From DAOUET01 sp034430155 (GTDB lineage: Bacteria > Chloroflexota > Anaerolineae > Anaerolineales > UBA4823), in the NCBI GenBank assembly GCA_034430155.1, contig DAOUET010000173.1, positions 1 to 6,396 on the forward strand: a stretch of 6,396 bases of DNA, written 5' to 3'. The notes beneath the pieces are model-generated. The model had not been told where the DNA came from. It ran no database searches and was given only the letters and a program-made list of their open reading frames with translations. This document shows positions 1-6,262 of the stretch, piece by piece. Position numbers and translations under genes: made by a program. Position 1 is the stretch's first letter. Each line of letters begins with the position of its first letter.

Positions 1-149
1 CCCCCCCCAAACACCCCCACGTTTCTACCCCATCACGGCAAATCCCAGAGAGCAAGATTTGTGTCTCAACATAGCCCGGTCCGATCTATTTTACGACCCT
101 GTCTTGCGAGTGAGTCTGCTTTGGATTATTATTACACCCGGTACCATTC
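1..149. other. Leader region with C-rich tract, no supported gene
   Basis: The first 20 bases are almost all C, with a run of eight C, a run of five C and A-rich breaks. The rest is ordinary mixed sequence up to the flippase start. Frames 1 and 2 stay open across this stretch (frame 1 to 309, frame 2 to about 200), but their translations show no recognisable motif and run into the well-supported flippase gene. Frame 3 has stops at 72-74 and 111-113. I could not find a convincing -35/-10 promoter pair, a hairpin terminator or a ribosome binding site. It may hold the end of an upstream gene or an untranslated leader. Confidence 0.4.
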
Positions 150-1598
150 ATGGGCATTGCTCAACGAAGTATCGTCTCAGTTTCCTGGAACATCGCCTCT
201 AATCTGGCAAAATCAGCCATTCTACTTGTCAGATCAATCCTGCTTGCCCGCTTATTACCCGTGGAGGTTTTTGGCATCTATGGCTACGCTGGTGCCATTG
301 TTGTGCTGAGTGTAGTTTTTGCAAATTTCGGCATGGATGGCGCTTTTATCCATCGGTCTGAAGAAACCGAGGACGAGGCACAGGCAGCCGCCTCCCACTT
401 CACCCTGAAATTTGTCTTTACGACAATTTGGTCTCTGCTCTTGATCTTGGGAGCTTTGGTTCTAACTTCAGGCGTCCAACGTATGGCCTTAATCTTGCTC
501 ACACTGGCGACCGCTGGCAATCAGCTCACCCAAACACCAAAACTAATCCTAATCCGGAGAGTCATCCATCGCCGTCTGGCCATCGTAAATATGGTTAATG
601 CTGTCTTGACTACCCTGGTAGCGGTAACCTTGGCATGGAATGGATTTACTTTATGGGCGCTCCTAGCCACTGATTTCGCCACCCTGGCCTTGAATCTGCT
701 CGCTTTTTATGTATGGAAACCAGTCTGGAGGCCACATTTTACCTGGCATACCTCCAGGATTCGCTATTTTTTGCAATTTGGCAGTCACAACTTTTTTGCA
801 GAGTTGATCTTGAATGCTTTAGACCAAGTCGATGACCTGTGGACAGGTTTCTTTTTAGGGGCGACAGCCCTTGGGTTTTACTCTCGTGCTTATACTTTTG
901 CCACCTACCCGCGGCAGATCGTGGCGTCCCCCGTGAATACCGTGTCAACGGGTACTTACGCCGAATTAAAGAACAAACGGTTGAGCCTTTCCCGCTCTTT
1001 CTTCCGGACAAATGCTTTCATAGTTCGCCTCAATTTCCTCTTCGCAGGTCTGCTTGCCCTGGTTGCCCCGGAATTCATCCGCTTGATTTTAGGCGTTAAA
1101 TGGATGCCCATGCTCTCCGCGTTCCGGCTGATGTTGGTCTTCACACTGCTCGATCCAATCAGGTTGACAGTTGGAAATTTATTTATCGCGGTAGGTAAAC
1201 CGGATTTATTAGTAAGAATCCGTGCTGCCCAATTCATCATCCTGGTCCTTGGCCTGTTTGGCTTGGGAAACATGGCGGGCATCACTGGTGTCGCCCTGGC
1301 TGTTGATTTTATGCTTATCGCTGGCATCGCGCTCTCGTTCTTAGGGGCGCGAAACTACGTCGATTTTTCGCTTAAGCAGCTTTTTGTTGTTCCTGCTGTA
1401 GCCCTGGTTATCGGTATGCTCTTGGCTCGCATTGCCATCACATTGCCCGGCATCTTGGGCTCCGACTGGCGGACAGGCTTTCTAAAAACTGTGGTATTCA
1501 CGGTCATCTACGCTGGCTTTGTGTTGGTTTTTGAGCGTACTCAAATTTTTAAAATGCACACATACCTGATTTCCGAAGTATTTGGTAAAACAAAATGA
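150..1598 (+). CDS. Wzx-type polysaccharide/oligosaccharide flippase (MOP superfamily)
   Basis: This is a 482-residue integral membrane protein, the usual size for Wzx and polysaccharide-exporter proteins of the MOP superfamily. These flip lipid-linked sugar repeat units across the cytoplasmic membrane. The N-terminus has the family-typical pattern of a first helix (about residues 8-33), then LLARLLPVEVFGIYGY (31-46) leading into helix two. Further hydrophobic stretches lie near 86-106, 111-125, 145-164, 168-188, 290-310, 325-347, 357-373, 375-398, 410-430 and 445-462, giving about 12-14 helices. The centre has ALGFYSRAYTFATYPRQ (240-256), typical of the WzxC/Polysacc_synt group, followed by a TYAEL segment. 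The ATG at 150 is the first possible start after an in-frame TGA at 111-113, but no Shine-Dalgarno precedes it. It is the first gene of the visible operon and sits with glycosyltransferases, as expected. The substrate is unknown. A teichoic-acid or other lipid-linked glycan exporter is the main alternative within the same family. Confidence 0.9.
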   Translation: MGIAQRSIVSVSWNIASNLAKSAILLVRSILLARLLPVEVFGIYGYAGAIVVLSVVFANFGMDGAFIHRSEETEDEAQAAASHFTLKFVFTTIWSLLLILGALVLTSGVQRMALILLTLATAGNQLTQTPKLILIRRVIHRRLAIVNMVNAVLTTLVAVTLAWNGFTLWALLATDFATLALNLLAFYVWKPVWRPHFTWHTSRIRYFLQFGSHNFFAELILNALDQVDDLWTGFFLGATALGFYSRAYTFATYPRQIVASPVNTVSTGTYAELKNKRLSLSRSFFRTNAFIVRLNFLFAGLLALVAPEFIRLILGVKWMPMLSAFRLMLVFTLLDPIRLTVGNLFIAVGKPDLLVRIRAAQFIILVLGLFGLGNMAGITGVALAVDFMLIAGIALSFLGARNYVDFSLKQLFVVPAVALVIGMLLARIAITLPGILGSDWRTGFLKTVVFTVIYAGFVLVFERTQIFKMHTYLISEVFGKTK

Positions 1599-1642
1599 TG
1601 GATAACTTCTGCCTCACCGCGCTGTTGTTGGTTTTCTTCTAA
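1595..1642 (+). other. 15-codon mini-ORF bridging flippase and GT2 genes
   Basis: A 15-residue reading frame (MMDNFCLTALLLVFF) starts at an ATG that overlaps the flippase stop codon (ATGA at 1595-1598). It ends with TAA at 1640-1642, one base before the ATG of the next gene. It spans the whole 45-nt gap. The peptide is hydrophobic and resembles nothing I recognise. It could be a translational bridge that lets ribosomes pass from the flippase gene to the glycosyltransferase gene, which lacks a Shine-Dalgarno, or it could be chance. An ORF this short has little evidential weight alone. Confidence 0.2.
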
Positions 1643-1643
1643 A

Positions 1644-2600
1644 ATGCAATTTCGCAAAAGAAAAGAGGGCATTTCGGTCTTAGTAGCTTGCCAGAATGAA
1701 GAGGCCACCCTGGCTTTGTGTGTTATTTCATTTTTGGATTTTGCCGATGAAATCATCATTGTTGATAATGGGTCGACGGACAATTCCAAACGAATCTCTT
1801 TGGACCTGCAAGGCAAATATCCAGAAAAAATCAAGTTCTACGATGTACCTCAACTGCAGGATTTGTACCAAAACCGGCAATACGCCTTGTCCAAATCCTC
1901 CTATACCTGGGTAGTAAGAGCCGATGCGGATTTTGTGGCGTACACACATAGCGAGTACGCCATTCATCATTTCCGGAATTTTCTTCTCCGGCAGAAAAAT
2001 ATATGGCGGCCATTATCCTTCGGCGCTCCCTTACCAAATTTGATGGCAGATTTCTGGCATACTGGGAAAGAGCGCTCTTCAATTCAATTAGGGCCTCATG
2101 ATCCTGGACGCTATGTACCACCACCCATAACTGGGCCAACTCTAAGAGTTTACAGGGTTTTCCCGGGATTTCGATTCATGCGTTTAGGTCGCTGGGAAGG
2201 GACCTCCTTTAACCGTTTGCTTAGATGGAGGCGAAAGGAATTGGATAAACCCCTTTGGATGCATTGTAATATTAAATCCGATCGCAACTATCTTTTTCGT
2301 TCCGAGCGGACCAATTGGCGCCAGCTCGGCGATTTTAAGCGATATCCCACCTTAGAGTCATTCGTACAGGCCTCGATCAAACAAAAATATCAGACCGTCG
2401 ACATAGATGAAGCTGCTGAGATTTACCTCCAAAACTATGTATATCCCTTTCTTCAGAGGTATGATCCCCAGAAGTTTTATCCATATCCTCGCTTAGTCAA
2501 AGATCAAATGGATAAAAATTGCATCTACAAAATTACAGAACGAGACGGTATTTTCCATCGAGAGTTTTTTAGCACAACTCTCACCTCCTCTATGGGATGA
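1644..2600 (+). CDS. Family 2 glycosyltransferase (GT-A fold)
   Basis: This 318-residue protein begins with a GT2 catalytic domain. The first strand is ISVLVACQNEEATL (10-23), with the NEE nucleotide-binding turn. Next come EIIIVDNGSTDNS (36-48), whose D41 is the expected uridine-contacting aspartate, and a DAD metal-binding motif in VVRADADFV (90-98). Enzymes of this type transfer a sugar from a nucleotide-sugar donor to a lipid-linked or protein acceptor in the cytoplasm. The C-terminal half is less typical. It is rich in aromatic and basic residues and contains a W-x-H segment (LWMHCNIK, 204-211) followed by NW-R (224-226), which may form the acceptor site. No membrane helix is evident. 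The ATG at 1644 is the first start after the flippase TGA, which lies in the same frame. No Shine-Dalgarno is visible. The donor and linkage cannot be predicted. Confidence 0.88.
   Translation: MQFRKRKEGISVLVACQNEEATLALCVISFLDFADEIIIVDNGSTDNSKRISLDLQGKYPEKIKFYDVPQLQDLYQNRQYALSKSSYTWVVRADADFVAYTHSEYAIHHFRNFLLRQKNIWRPLSFGAPLPNLMADFWHTGKERSSIQLGPHDPGRYVPPPITGPTLRVYRVFPGFRFMRLGRWEGTSFNRLLRWRRKELDKPLWMHCNIKSDRNYLFRSERTNWRQLGDFKRYPTLESFVQASIKQKYQTVDIDEAAEIYLQNYVYPFLQRYDPQKFYPYPRLVKDQMDKNCIYKITERDGIFHREFFSTTLTSSMG
2560..2582. repeat. Short inverted repeat (7-bp stem, 9-nt loop)
   Basis: GAGAGTT at 2560-2566 is perfectly complementary to AACTCTC at 2576-2582, with loop TTTTAGCAC. It lies in the last codons of the GT2 gene, about 25 nt before the next start codon. 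It is not followed by a T-run, so it does not look like an intrinsic terminator. It may be a minor RNA hairpin or chance. Confidence 0.25.
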
Positions 2601-2606
2601 TCCGAG

Positions 2607-3413
2607 ATGATTCTGACTGTCTGCGACGCGCTTTTCCTTAACGAAGCCTTCTGCTTGATCAAATCTTGCGCCCGCCATATGCCCGAGCAGCCTTTCTATT
2701 TGTTTTTAGTCAACGACCAAAATACCCCGGATGAAACCATCCAGAAATGGCATCCTGATATTGTGCTCGAGAGGGTAAGCTGGCCCTTTCAAAGCGAGCG
2801 TTGGCGCGGCATAATGTGTAGCGCCCGCTCCATTCCTATAGAAAAAGCTCTGGAAAAATATCGCCAAAAACTCCTTTACCTGGATGCAGATACGCTGGTG
2901 CGGGGTCCTCTCACCGATTTGTTTCACGACCTTGACCGTTATGACCTTATGATAAAACATCGCCCCCAGCTCAACCATTTGGGCCCAGCTGGTTCGCAAT
3001 TTGCTTCCCGGTTTAACAGTGGCGTGATTGCCATTCGTCCTTCCTCCGTTGGATTGAAATTCGCTCACGAATATAATCTGGCGCTCCAGGGATATGTTGC
3101 CTCTGGCAGGCCTCTAGAACTACATCTCCTGGAAGAAAAGATCGTGTCCTATATTGATCAGGAGCTGCTTTACCTCACCTATCTCCGCCTGAAGGATGGA
3201 TTATCCTTCTATCCGCTACCAGCAAAATATAACGATGCCAGGTTTATGCCTGATAGCCTCATCTGGCACGGAAAGGGCACTGCCCGATCAAACCTGATTT
3301 ACCGTATAGAGAAAAACAAATTCTGGGTTGCCAGGTTTTCTTGGATATTTTCAACGCTCAATTGGATATTATTAAAGTCGCGTTCGATTAAACGGAGATT
3401 ACAAAACGCGTGA
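2607..3413 (+). CDS. GT8-like glycosyltransferase (nucleotide-diphospho-sugar transferase fold)
   Basis: This 268-residue protein has the landmarks of a retaining GT-A enzyme related to GT8 (glycogenin/LgtC type). A KLLYLDADTLVRGPLTDLF segment (88-106) carries the DAD metal/nucleotide motif at 93-95. RFNSGVIAI (135-143) corresponds to the conserved FN(A/S)G(V/M) strand. YIDQELLYL (182-190) matches the DQ helix. IWHGKGTARSN (219-229) sits where GT8 enzymes have their HxxGxxKPW-type metal and phosphate-binding loop, here in a variant form. The length is slightly short for GT8 but complete. The C-terminal 30 residues are aromatic and basic (FWVARFSWIF, then KRRL), which could be a membrane-association tail as seen in LgtC-like enzymes. 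The ATG lies 6 nt after the previous TGA, with no clear Shine-Dalgarno, implying translational coupling. The sugar specificity is unknown. Family assignment to GT8 proper rather than a neighbouring unclassified family is uncertain. Confidence 0.8.
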   Translation: MILTVCDALFLNEAFCLIKSCARHMPEQPFYLFLVNDQNTPDETIQKWHPDIVLERVSWPFQSERWRGIMCSARSIPIEKALEKYRQKLLYLDADTLVRGPLTDLFHDLDRYDLMIKHRPQLNHLGPAGSQFASRFNSGVIAIRPSSVGLKFAHEYNLALQGYVASGRPLELHLLEEKIVSYIDQELLYLTYLRLKDGLSFYPLPAKYNDARFMPDSLIWHGKGTARSNLIYRIEKNKFWVARFSWIFSTLNWILLKSRSIKRRLQNA

Positions 3414-3416
3414 GAA

Positions 3417-4235
3417 ATGGACCCTCACCTTCACAACCATTTTTTCAAAGATAACAAATATTTAGTTGAATTCACAGACTTTTTAGATCGGGTCGCTTAT
3501 TCAGAGAGGAACCCTCTCAACACTGAGATGTACTTCTTATGGAGCATGATTCGGAGTACCCAGCCAGAATTGTTCATCGAATCAGGGACGTATAAGGGAT
3601 ATAGCGCTAACTTCATTTGTGAGGCTTTAAAACGCAACGGTGGCGAGGTGGAATTCGTGACCATGGGTTATAACCTGGAAAATTGCCTTCCTTACTCCAG
3701 CCATCGCCTGGAACCCTATCCCTTTGCCCGCGTGGAGGAAGGTGATTCAAGAGTTTTAATTAAAACGCTATGGAAAAATGAGCCACGCAGTGCAGGCTTC
3801 TTCATCGACGGCCCTAAAGGGCGCAACATGCCACCTCTGTTATTTTCAATCCTCAGGCGTTTCCGGAATATTGAGTTTATCGCGGTTCACGATTGTGAAA
3901 AAGAGAGTGGCAGTGGCAATAGATGGTATATTGAGAAATTCTTTGGCAAAGAATATCCGATCATGTATTGCGATTCATCTTTTCAAGACCGGTTTGCGCA
4001 TCTCGACAAAACCCTTATCGGAAAATCGGAAACTTCGAAATGGAGGCCGTATTATTTGAACGGCAAAAGGCGAGCATCCTACGGTACTGAGACAGGCTTC
4101 ATCTTACCTAATTTGGGAAAGTTACAACCATTTCAAGCCTTAATCCCATTTTATCTTTATCGCTTTTTTCGTTTCCGGCTTCATCTGGATCTATCTAATT
4201 ATCTACATCGCTGGAGAAAGGATGAAAACAATTAG
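3417..4235 (+). CDS. Class I SAM-methyltransferase-like protein with altered SAM site
   Basis: This 272-residue protein has a Rossmann-like methyltransferase core. A motif I-like loop, LFIESGTYKGYSANF (52-66), resembles the E/D-x-G-x-x-x-G-x-S loop of CmcI-type and Methyltransf_24 enzymes. It is followed by EEGDSRVLI (107-115), GFFIDGPKG (127-135) and IAVHDCEKE (155-163). The IDG plus HD pair is characteristic of that group and may bind metal or catalyse. After strand two the sequence reads EFVTMGYN (79-86), so the acidic residue that usually binds the SAM ribose is not where expected. The C-terminus (about 240-272) is aromatic and basic. It starts 3 nt after the upstream stop without a Shine-Dalgarno and is probably in the same operon. 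By context it may O-methylate a sugar or glycolipid intermediate. It could also be a non-methylating relative. The sampled start of the gene is AT-rich (about 32% GC over 60 nt, hand count). Confidence 0.65.
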   Translation: MDPHLHNHFFKDNKYLVEFTDFLDRVAYSERNPLNTEMYFLWSMIRSTQPELFIESGTYKGYSANFICEALKRNGGEVEFVTMGYNLENCLPYSSHRLEPYPFARVEEGDSRVLIKTLWKNEPRSAGFFIDGPKGRNMPPLLFSILRRFRNIEFIAVHDCEKESGSGNRWYIEKFFGKEYPIMYCDSSFQDRFAHLDKTLIGKSETSKWRPYYLNGKRRASYGTETGFILPNLGKLQPFQALIPFYLYRFFRFRLHLDLSNYLHRWRKDENN

Positions 4236-4399
4236 TGCCCTTTGTAGACATGAATCGGGCTTTTGCCTTTAATCCCATGGAAAAGCAGAATTTCGAGATG
4301 AGTTCAAGTGAATTCAAGCCATACTGGTCGAAAATCAAAATCGAAGAATATCTTTCTTCAACAAAACCCCTCATCAACTTCCTGAAACCTTGTCCATAA
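4235..4399 (+). CDS. Hypothetical small protein (49-54 aa) between the two methyltransferase-like genes
   Basis: I do not recognise this product. An open frame runs from GTG at 4235, whose G is shared with the upstream TAG stop, or from ATG at 4250, to a TAA at 4397-4399 whose last A is the first base of the next gene's ATG (TAATG). The protein would be 54 or 49 residues, soluble-looking and basic, with KPYWSKIKIEEYL near the middle and a NFLKPCP end. There is no signal peptide or membrane segment. A purine-rich AAAGGA lies 12 nt before the GTG, too far for a good Shine-Dalgarno. The exact fit into the only large gap of the operon favours a real gene or translational bridge. A decayed gene remnant, or the frameshifted N-terminus of the following gene, are alternatives. 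Confidence 0.4.
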   Translation: MPFVDMNRAFAFNPMEKQNFEMSSSEFKPYWSKIKIEEYLSSTKPLINFLKPCP

Positions 4400-5016
4400 T
4401 GAAAGTTCCCCTTCCTGAACTTATCCGCAGATTATTAAAAAGTGTTCGCAAGAACACAAAACGTGGCACCACTTTTGTATCATTTGAAACCCCACTGCTT
4501 CATTTATGCAGGGCAATCAGATTTAATAACATTCTCGAATTTAGTCCCGGTTACTCAACGGAAATTTTCATAAAATACACTGATGCCAAAATCATCGCAT
4601 TGGAAACGGATCTGGATTGGTATAACCACTATAAGAAAAGATTTGATCCTCAAAGAGTACAAATGCTCTATTTACCCCCTGGCGAGGATTTATCCATAAT
4701 TTTCCGTTATGGTAGAACCTTTAATTTAGTATTCATAGATGGCGGCGAACGTTTGTCTGCTCTCAAATTTGCCCACCATGTAGCCAATGGAGATGGTATC
4801 GTCTTTTTACACGACGCTCATCGGGAGGACCATGAAGATGGCATCCGAATCTTTCCCTACATATATTTCCCCGAACGCCATTCTTGTCTGCTTTTTAAGC
4901 ACCAAGCTGTCTTTGAAAGAACCAGGGTAGCTGTCCCCGTGGACTACTCTTGCCAATGCAGGTATTGTTCTACGCCCGAACGACGGGCATATTTTGGCAG
5001 GTTTACCGACCAATGA
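4399..5016 (+). CDS. Class I SAM-dependent methyltransferase-like protein with C-terminal Cys cluster
   Basis: From the ATG at 4399 this is 205 residues. A TTG nine bases upstream would add three residues but has no better ribosome site. The core has motif I ILEFSPGYSTEIF (45-57), an acidic post-strand-two residue in IIALETD (E69, the likely SAM-ribose contact), LVFIDGGER (110-118) and IVFLHDAHRED (134-144). This is the same FIDG...HD plan as the gene two places upstream, but here with a complete-looking SAM site. The C-terminus contains YSCQCRYC (183-190), giving Cys 185, 187 and 190, which might bind a metal or be structural. The start is coupled to the preceding small ORF (TAATG) and its stop overlaps the next start (ATGA). 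It is AT-rich in the middle (about 34% GC over 4561-4740 by hand count), rising at the 3' end. By context it may methylate a sugar. The substrate is unknown. Confidence 0.7.
   Translation: MKVPLPELIRRLLKSVRKNTKRGTTFVSFETPLLHLCRAIRFNNILEFSPGYSTEIFIKYTDAKIIALETDLDWYNHYKKRFDPQRVQMLYLPPGEDLSIIFRYGRTFNLVFIDGGERLSALKFAHHVANGDGIVFLHDAHREDHEDGIRIFPYIYFPERHSCLLFKHQAVFERTRVAVPVDYSCQCRYCSTPERRAYFGRFTDQ
4974..4988. repeat. Small GC hairpin followed by a T-rich stretch
   Basis: GCCCG (4974-4978) pairs perfectly with CGGGC (4984-4988) around an AACGA loop, and ATATTTT follows. It lies inside the end of the methyltransferase-like gene, 24 nt before the GT4 start. The stem is only 5 bp and the T-run is interrupted, so it is at most a weak attenuator or pause site. 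Confidence 0.25.
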
Positions 5017-6254
5017 AACTGCGCCCTGTGCTCTTCATCGCTTACAATTTTCCACCCCACGGCGGCGCTGGGGTCCAAAGAAGCCTGAAGTTCGTCAAAT
5101 ATTTGCCAGAGTTTGGCTGGAAACCTATCGTTATCACCACGACCGCAGATGCTGGTCAGGTGCAGGATCTCACCTTGCTCTCCGACATACCCGCTGGCAT
5201 CCCGATCCACCGGTTCCCCGCCTTTAGCATTGCCAGGCTCCAGTCTCAAGCTGCCAGATTGAAACTCGATAGATTGGTCGTTTTCTTGAACCTTTTACTC
5301 CAAATCCCGGATGCAGCAATCTTCTGGTCAAAAAAGATCCGCTCTCCTCTCGTGGAAATCGTTGAACGTGAAAAACCAAAGGTTGTCTACACCACTTCTG
5401 GCCCATATAGCGCACATTTGGTAGGATTGTGGGCAAAACAGCGTTTCCAGATCCCCTGGTTCGCCGATTTCAGAGATCCATGGAGCCACAATCTGATCAT
5501 ACCCTATCTGCCAGGTTACCGGACTCTCAACCGATATTTAGAAAGGAGAGTTCTCGCGGCTGCTGATCGTGTGTCTTGTGTGTCCAGGCCCTGGCTCGAA
5601 GAGATGCAAGACAACTCCCAAGGTCGGCCTGGGAAATTCCTAGTCCTGCCGAATGGTTATGACGACGCAGATATTAAACCCCTGCGTTTTCCTCCTGATC
5701 ATAGGCATTTCACACTCACCCATTTGGGCAGCTTTTATCGAAACCGGCACCCCCATCAATTCCTCACAGCCATAGAAACCCTTATGGAAAGTGGTCGCAT
5801 CCCGCTTTCAGAGATCAAAGTGATATTTGTCGGGAAAAATGCCAAGAACTTCATACCTGACCATCCCCCCTTCGAAGTTCACGATTACATTCCTCACAAA
5901 GAACTTGGCGAAATACGTTCAAGAACGACTACGTTTATCCTCATCCTGGATGTTTGCCCGGAAAATATCGGTAATTACAGTGGTAAGTTGTATGAATATA
6001 TCTCCGCCAACCGCCCCATTATTGGAATCGTTCCACCTGGAGGGGTTGCCCAGAGTTTGATCACTGAAACCCAGACGGGTTTAACCGTCGAAAATAATCC
6101 GTCAGCTATTGCCAATGCGGTCGCTAACCTTTATTCCGCCTGGAAACACCGGCAATGGGATTGGCATCCTGATTGGACAGTCATCCGTCGATATACTCGA
6201 CGAAGGCTGACAGAACAGCTGTCAGCCCAATTCGAGCAATTATCAAGATCCTAA
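5013..6254 (+). CDS. GT4-type glycosyltransferase (GT-B fold)
   Basis: From the ATG at 5013, which overlaps the previous stop (ATGA), this is 413 residues, a normal length for the GT4 family. The N-terminal Rossmann domain opens with PVLFIAYNFPPHGGAGVQR (5-23), where the GGxGVQR-type loop is the classic GT4 acceptor/phosphate element. VVYTTSGPYSAH (124-135) and WFADFRDPW (149-157) follow, both hallmarks of the subgroup whose members often carry TSGPPHSxH and DFRDPW. The C-terminal donor domain has LVLPNGYD (210-217), LTHLGSFYRNRHP (235-247) and GKLYEYISANRPI (324-336), which holds the ExxxxxRP-like nucleotide-sugar binding segment. It would transfer a sugar from a nucleotide donor to a lipid-linked intermediate. 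Extending the frame to an ATG at 4950 adds 21 residues encoded inside the upstream gene, upstream of the conserved start, so I prefer 5013. A weak GGCAGG lies 11 nt before it. Confidence 0.9.
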   Translation: MKLRPVLFIAYNFPPHGGAGVQRSLKFVKYLPEFGWKPIVITTTADAGQVQDLTLLSDIPAGIPIHRFPAFSIARLQSQAARLKLDRLVVFLNLLLQIPDAAIFWSKKIRSPLVEIVEREKPKVVYTTSGPYSAHLVGLWAKQRFQIPWFADFRDPWSHNLIIPYLPGYRTLNRYLERRVLAAADRVSCVSRPWLEEMQDNSQGRPGKFLVLPNGYDDADIKPLRFPPDHRHFTLTHLGSFYRNRHPHQFLTAIETLMESGRIPLSEIKVIFVGKNAKNFIPDHPPFEVHDYIPHKELGEIRSRTTTFILILDVCPENIGNYSGKLYEYISANRPIIGIVPPGGVAQSLITETQTGLTVENNPSAIANAVANLYSAWKHRQWDWHPDWTVIRRYTRRRLTEQLSAQFEQLSRS

Positions 6255-6262
6255 ATCACAGC

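Noticed and set aside
86..149. AT-rich patches that might be a promoter for the flippase
   Set aside because: No pair of -35 and -10 boxes with acceptable match and spacing could be found by eye.
61..309. An 82-codon + strand ORF overlapping the flippase start
   Set aside because: Its translation has no recognisable motif, and it overlaps the flippase gene, whose N-terminal family signature is clear in another frame.
956..1327. A 123-codon antisense ORF inside the flippase gene
   Set aside because: It is a low-complexity basic translation of the complement of membrane-helix codons with no family resemblance, the usual shadow of a real gene.
1596..1646. Possible UGA readthrough fusing flippase and GT2, which are in the same frame with no other stop between
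   Set aside because: The gap is only 15 sense codons, so an open frame is expected often by chance. No recoding hairpin is apparent, and both proteins have complete family-typical ends.
1831..2139. A 102-codon antisense ORF inside the GT2 gene
   Set aside because: No motif or ribosome site is visible, and the + strand gene here has clear GT2 motifs.
2582..2589. CACCTCCT, identical to the anti-Shine-Dalgarno core, just before the GT8-like gene
   Set aside because: On the + strand it has the same sense as the 16S rRNA end and cannot pair with it. On the - strand the AGGAGGTG is not followed by a credible gene.
4343..4359. GAAGAA/TTCTTC inverted repeat in the small ORF region
   Set aside because: It is a 6-bp AT-rich stem with no T-run, easily expected by chance in AT-rich sequence.
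4390..4398. TTG start for the second methyltransferase-like gene
   Set aside because: It adds only three residues, uses a rarer start codon and has no better ribosome site than the ATG at 4399, which is coupled to the preceding stop.
4950..5012. Upstream ATG extension of the GT4 gene by 21 residues
   Set aside because: The extension lies inside the upstream gene and precedes the conserved first strand. The ATGA overlap at 5013 is a typical coupled start.
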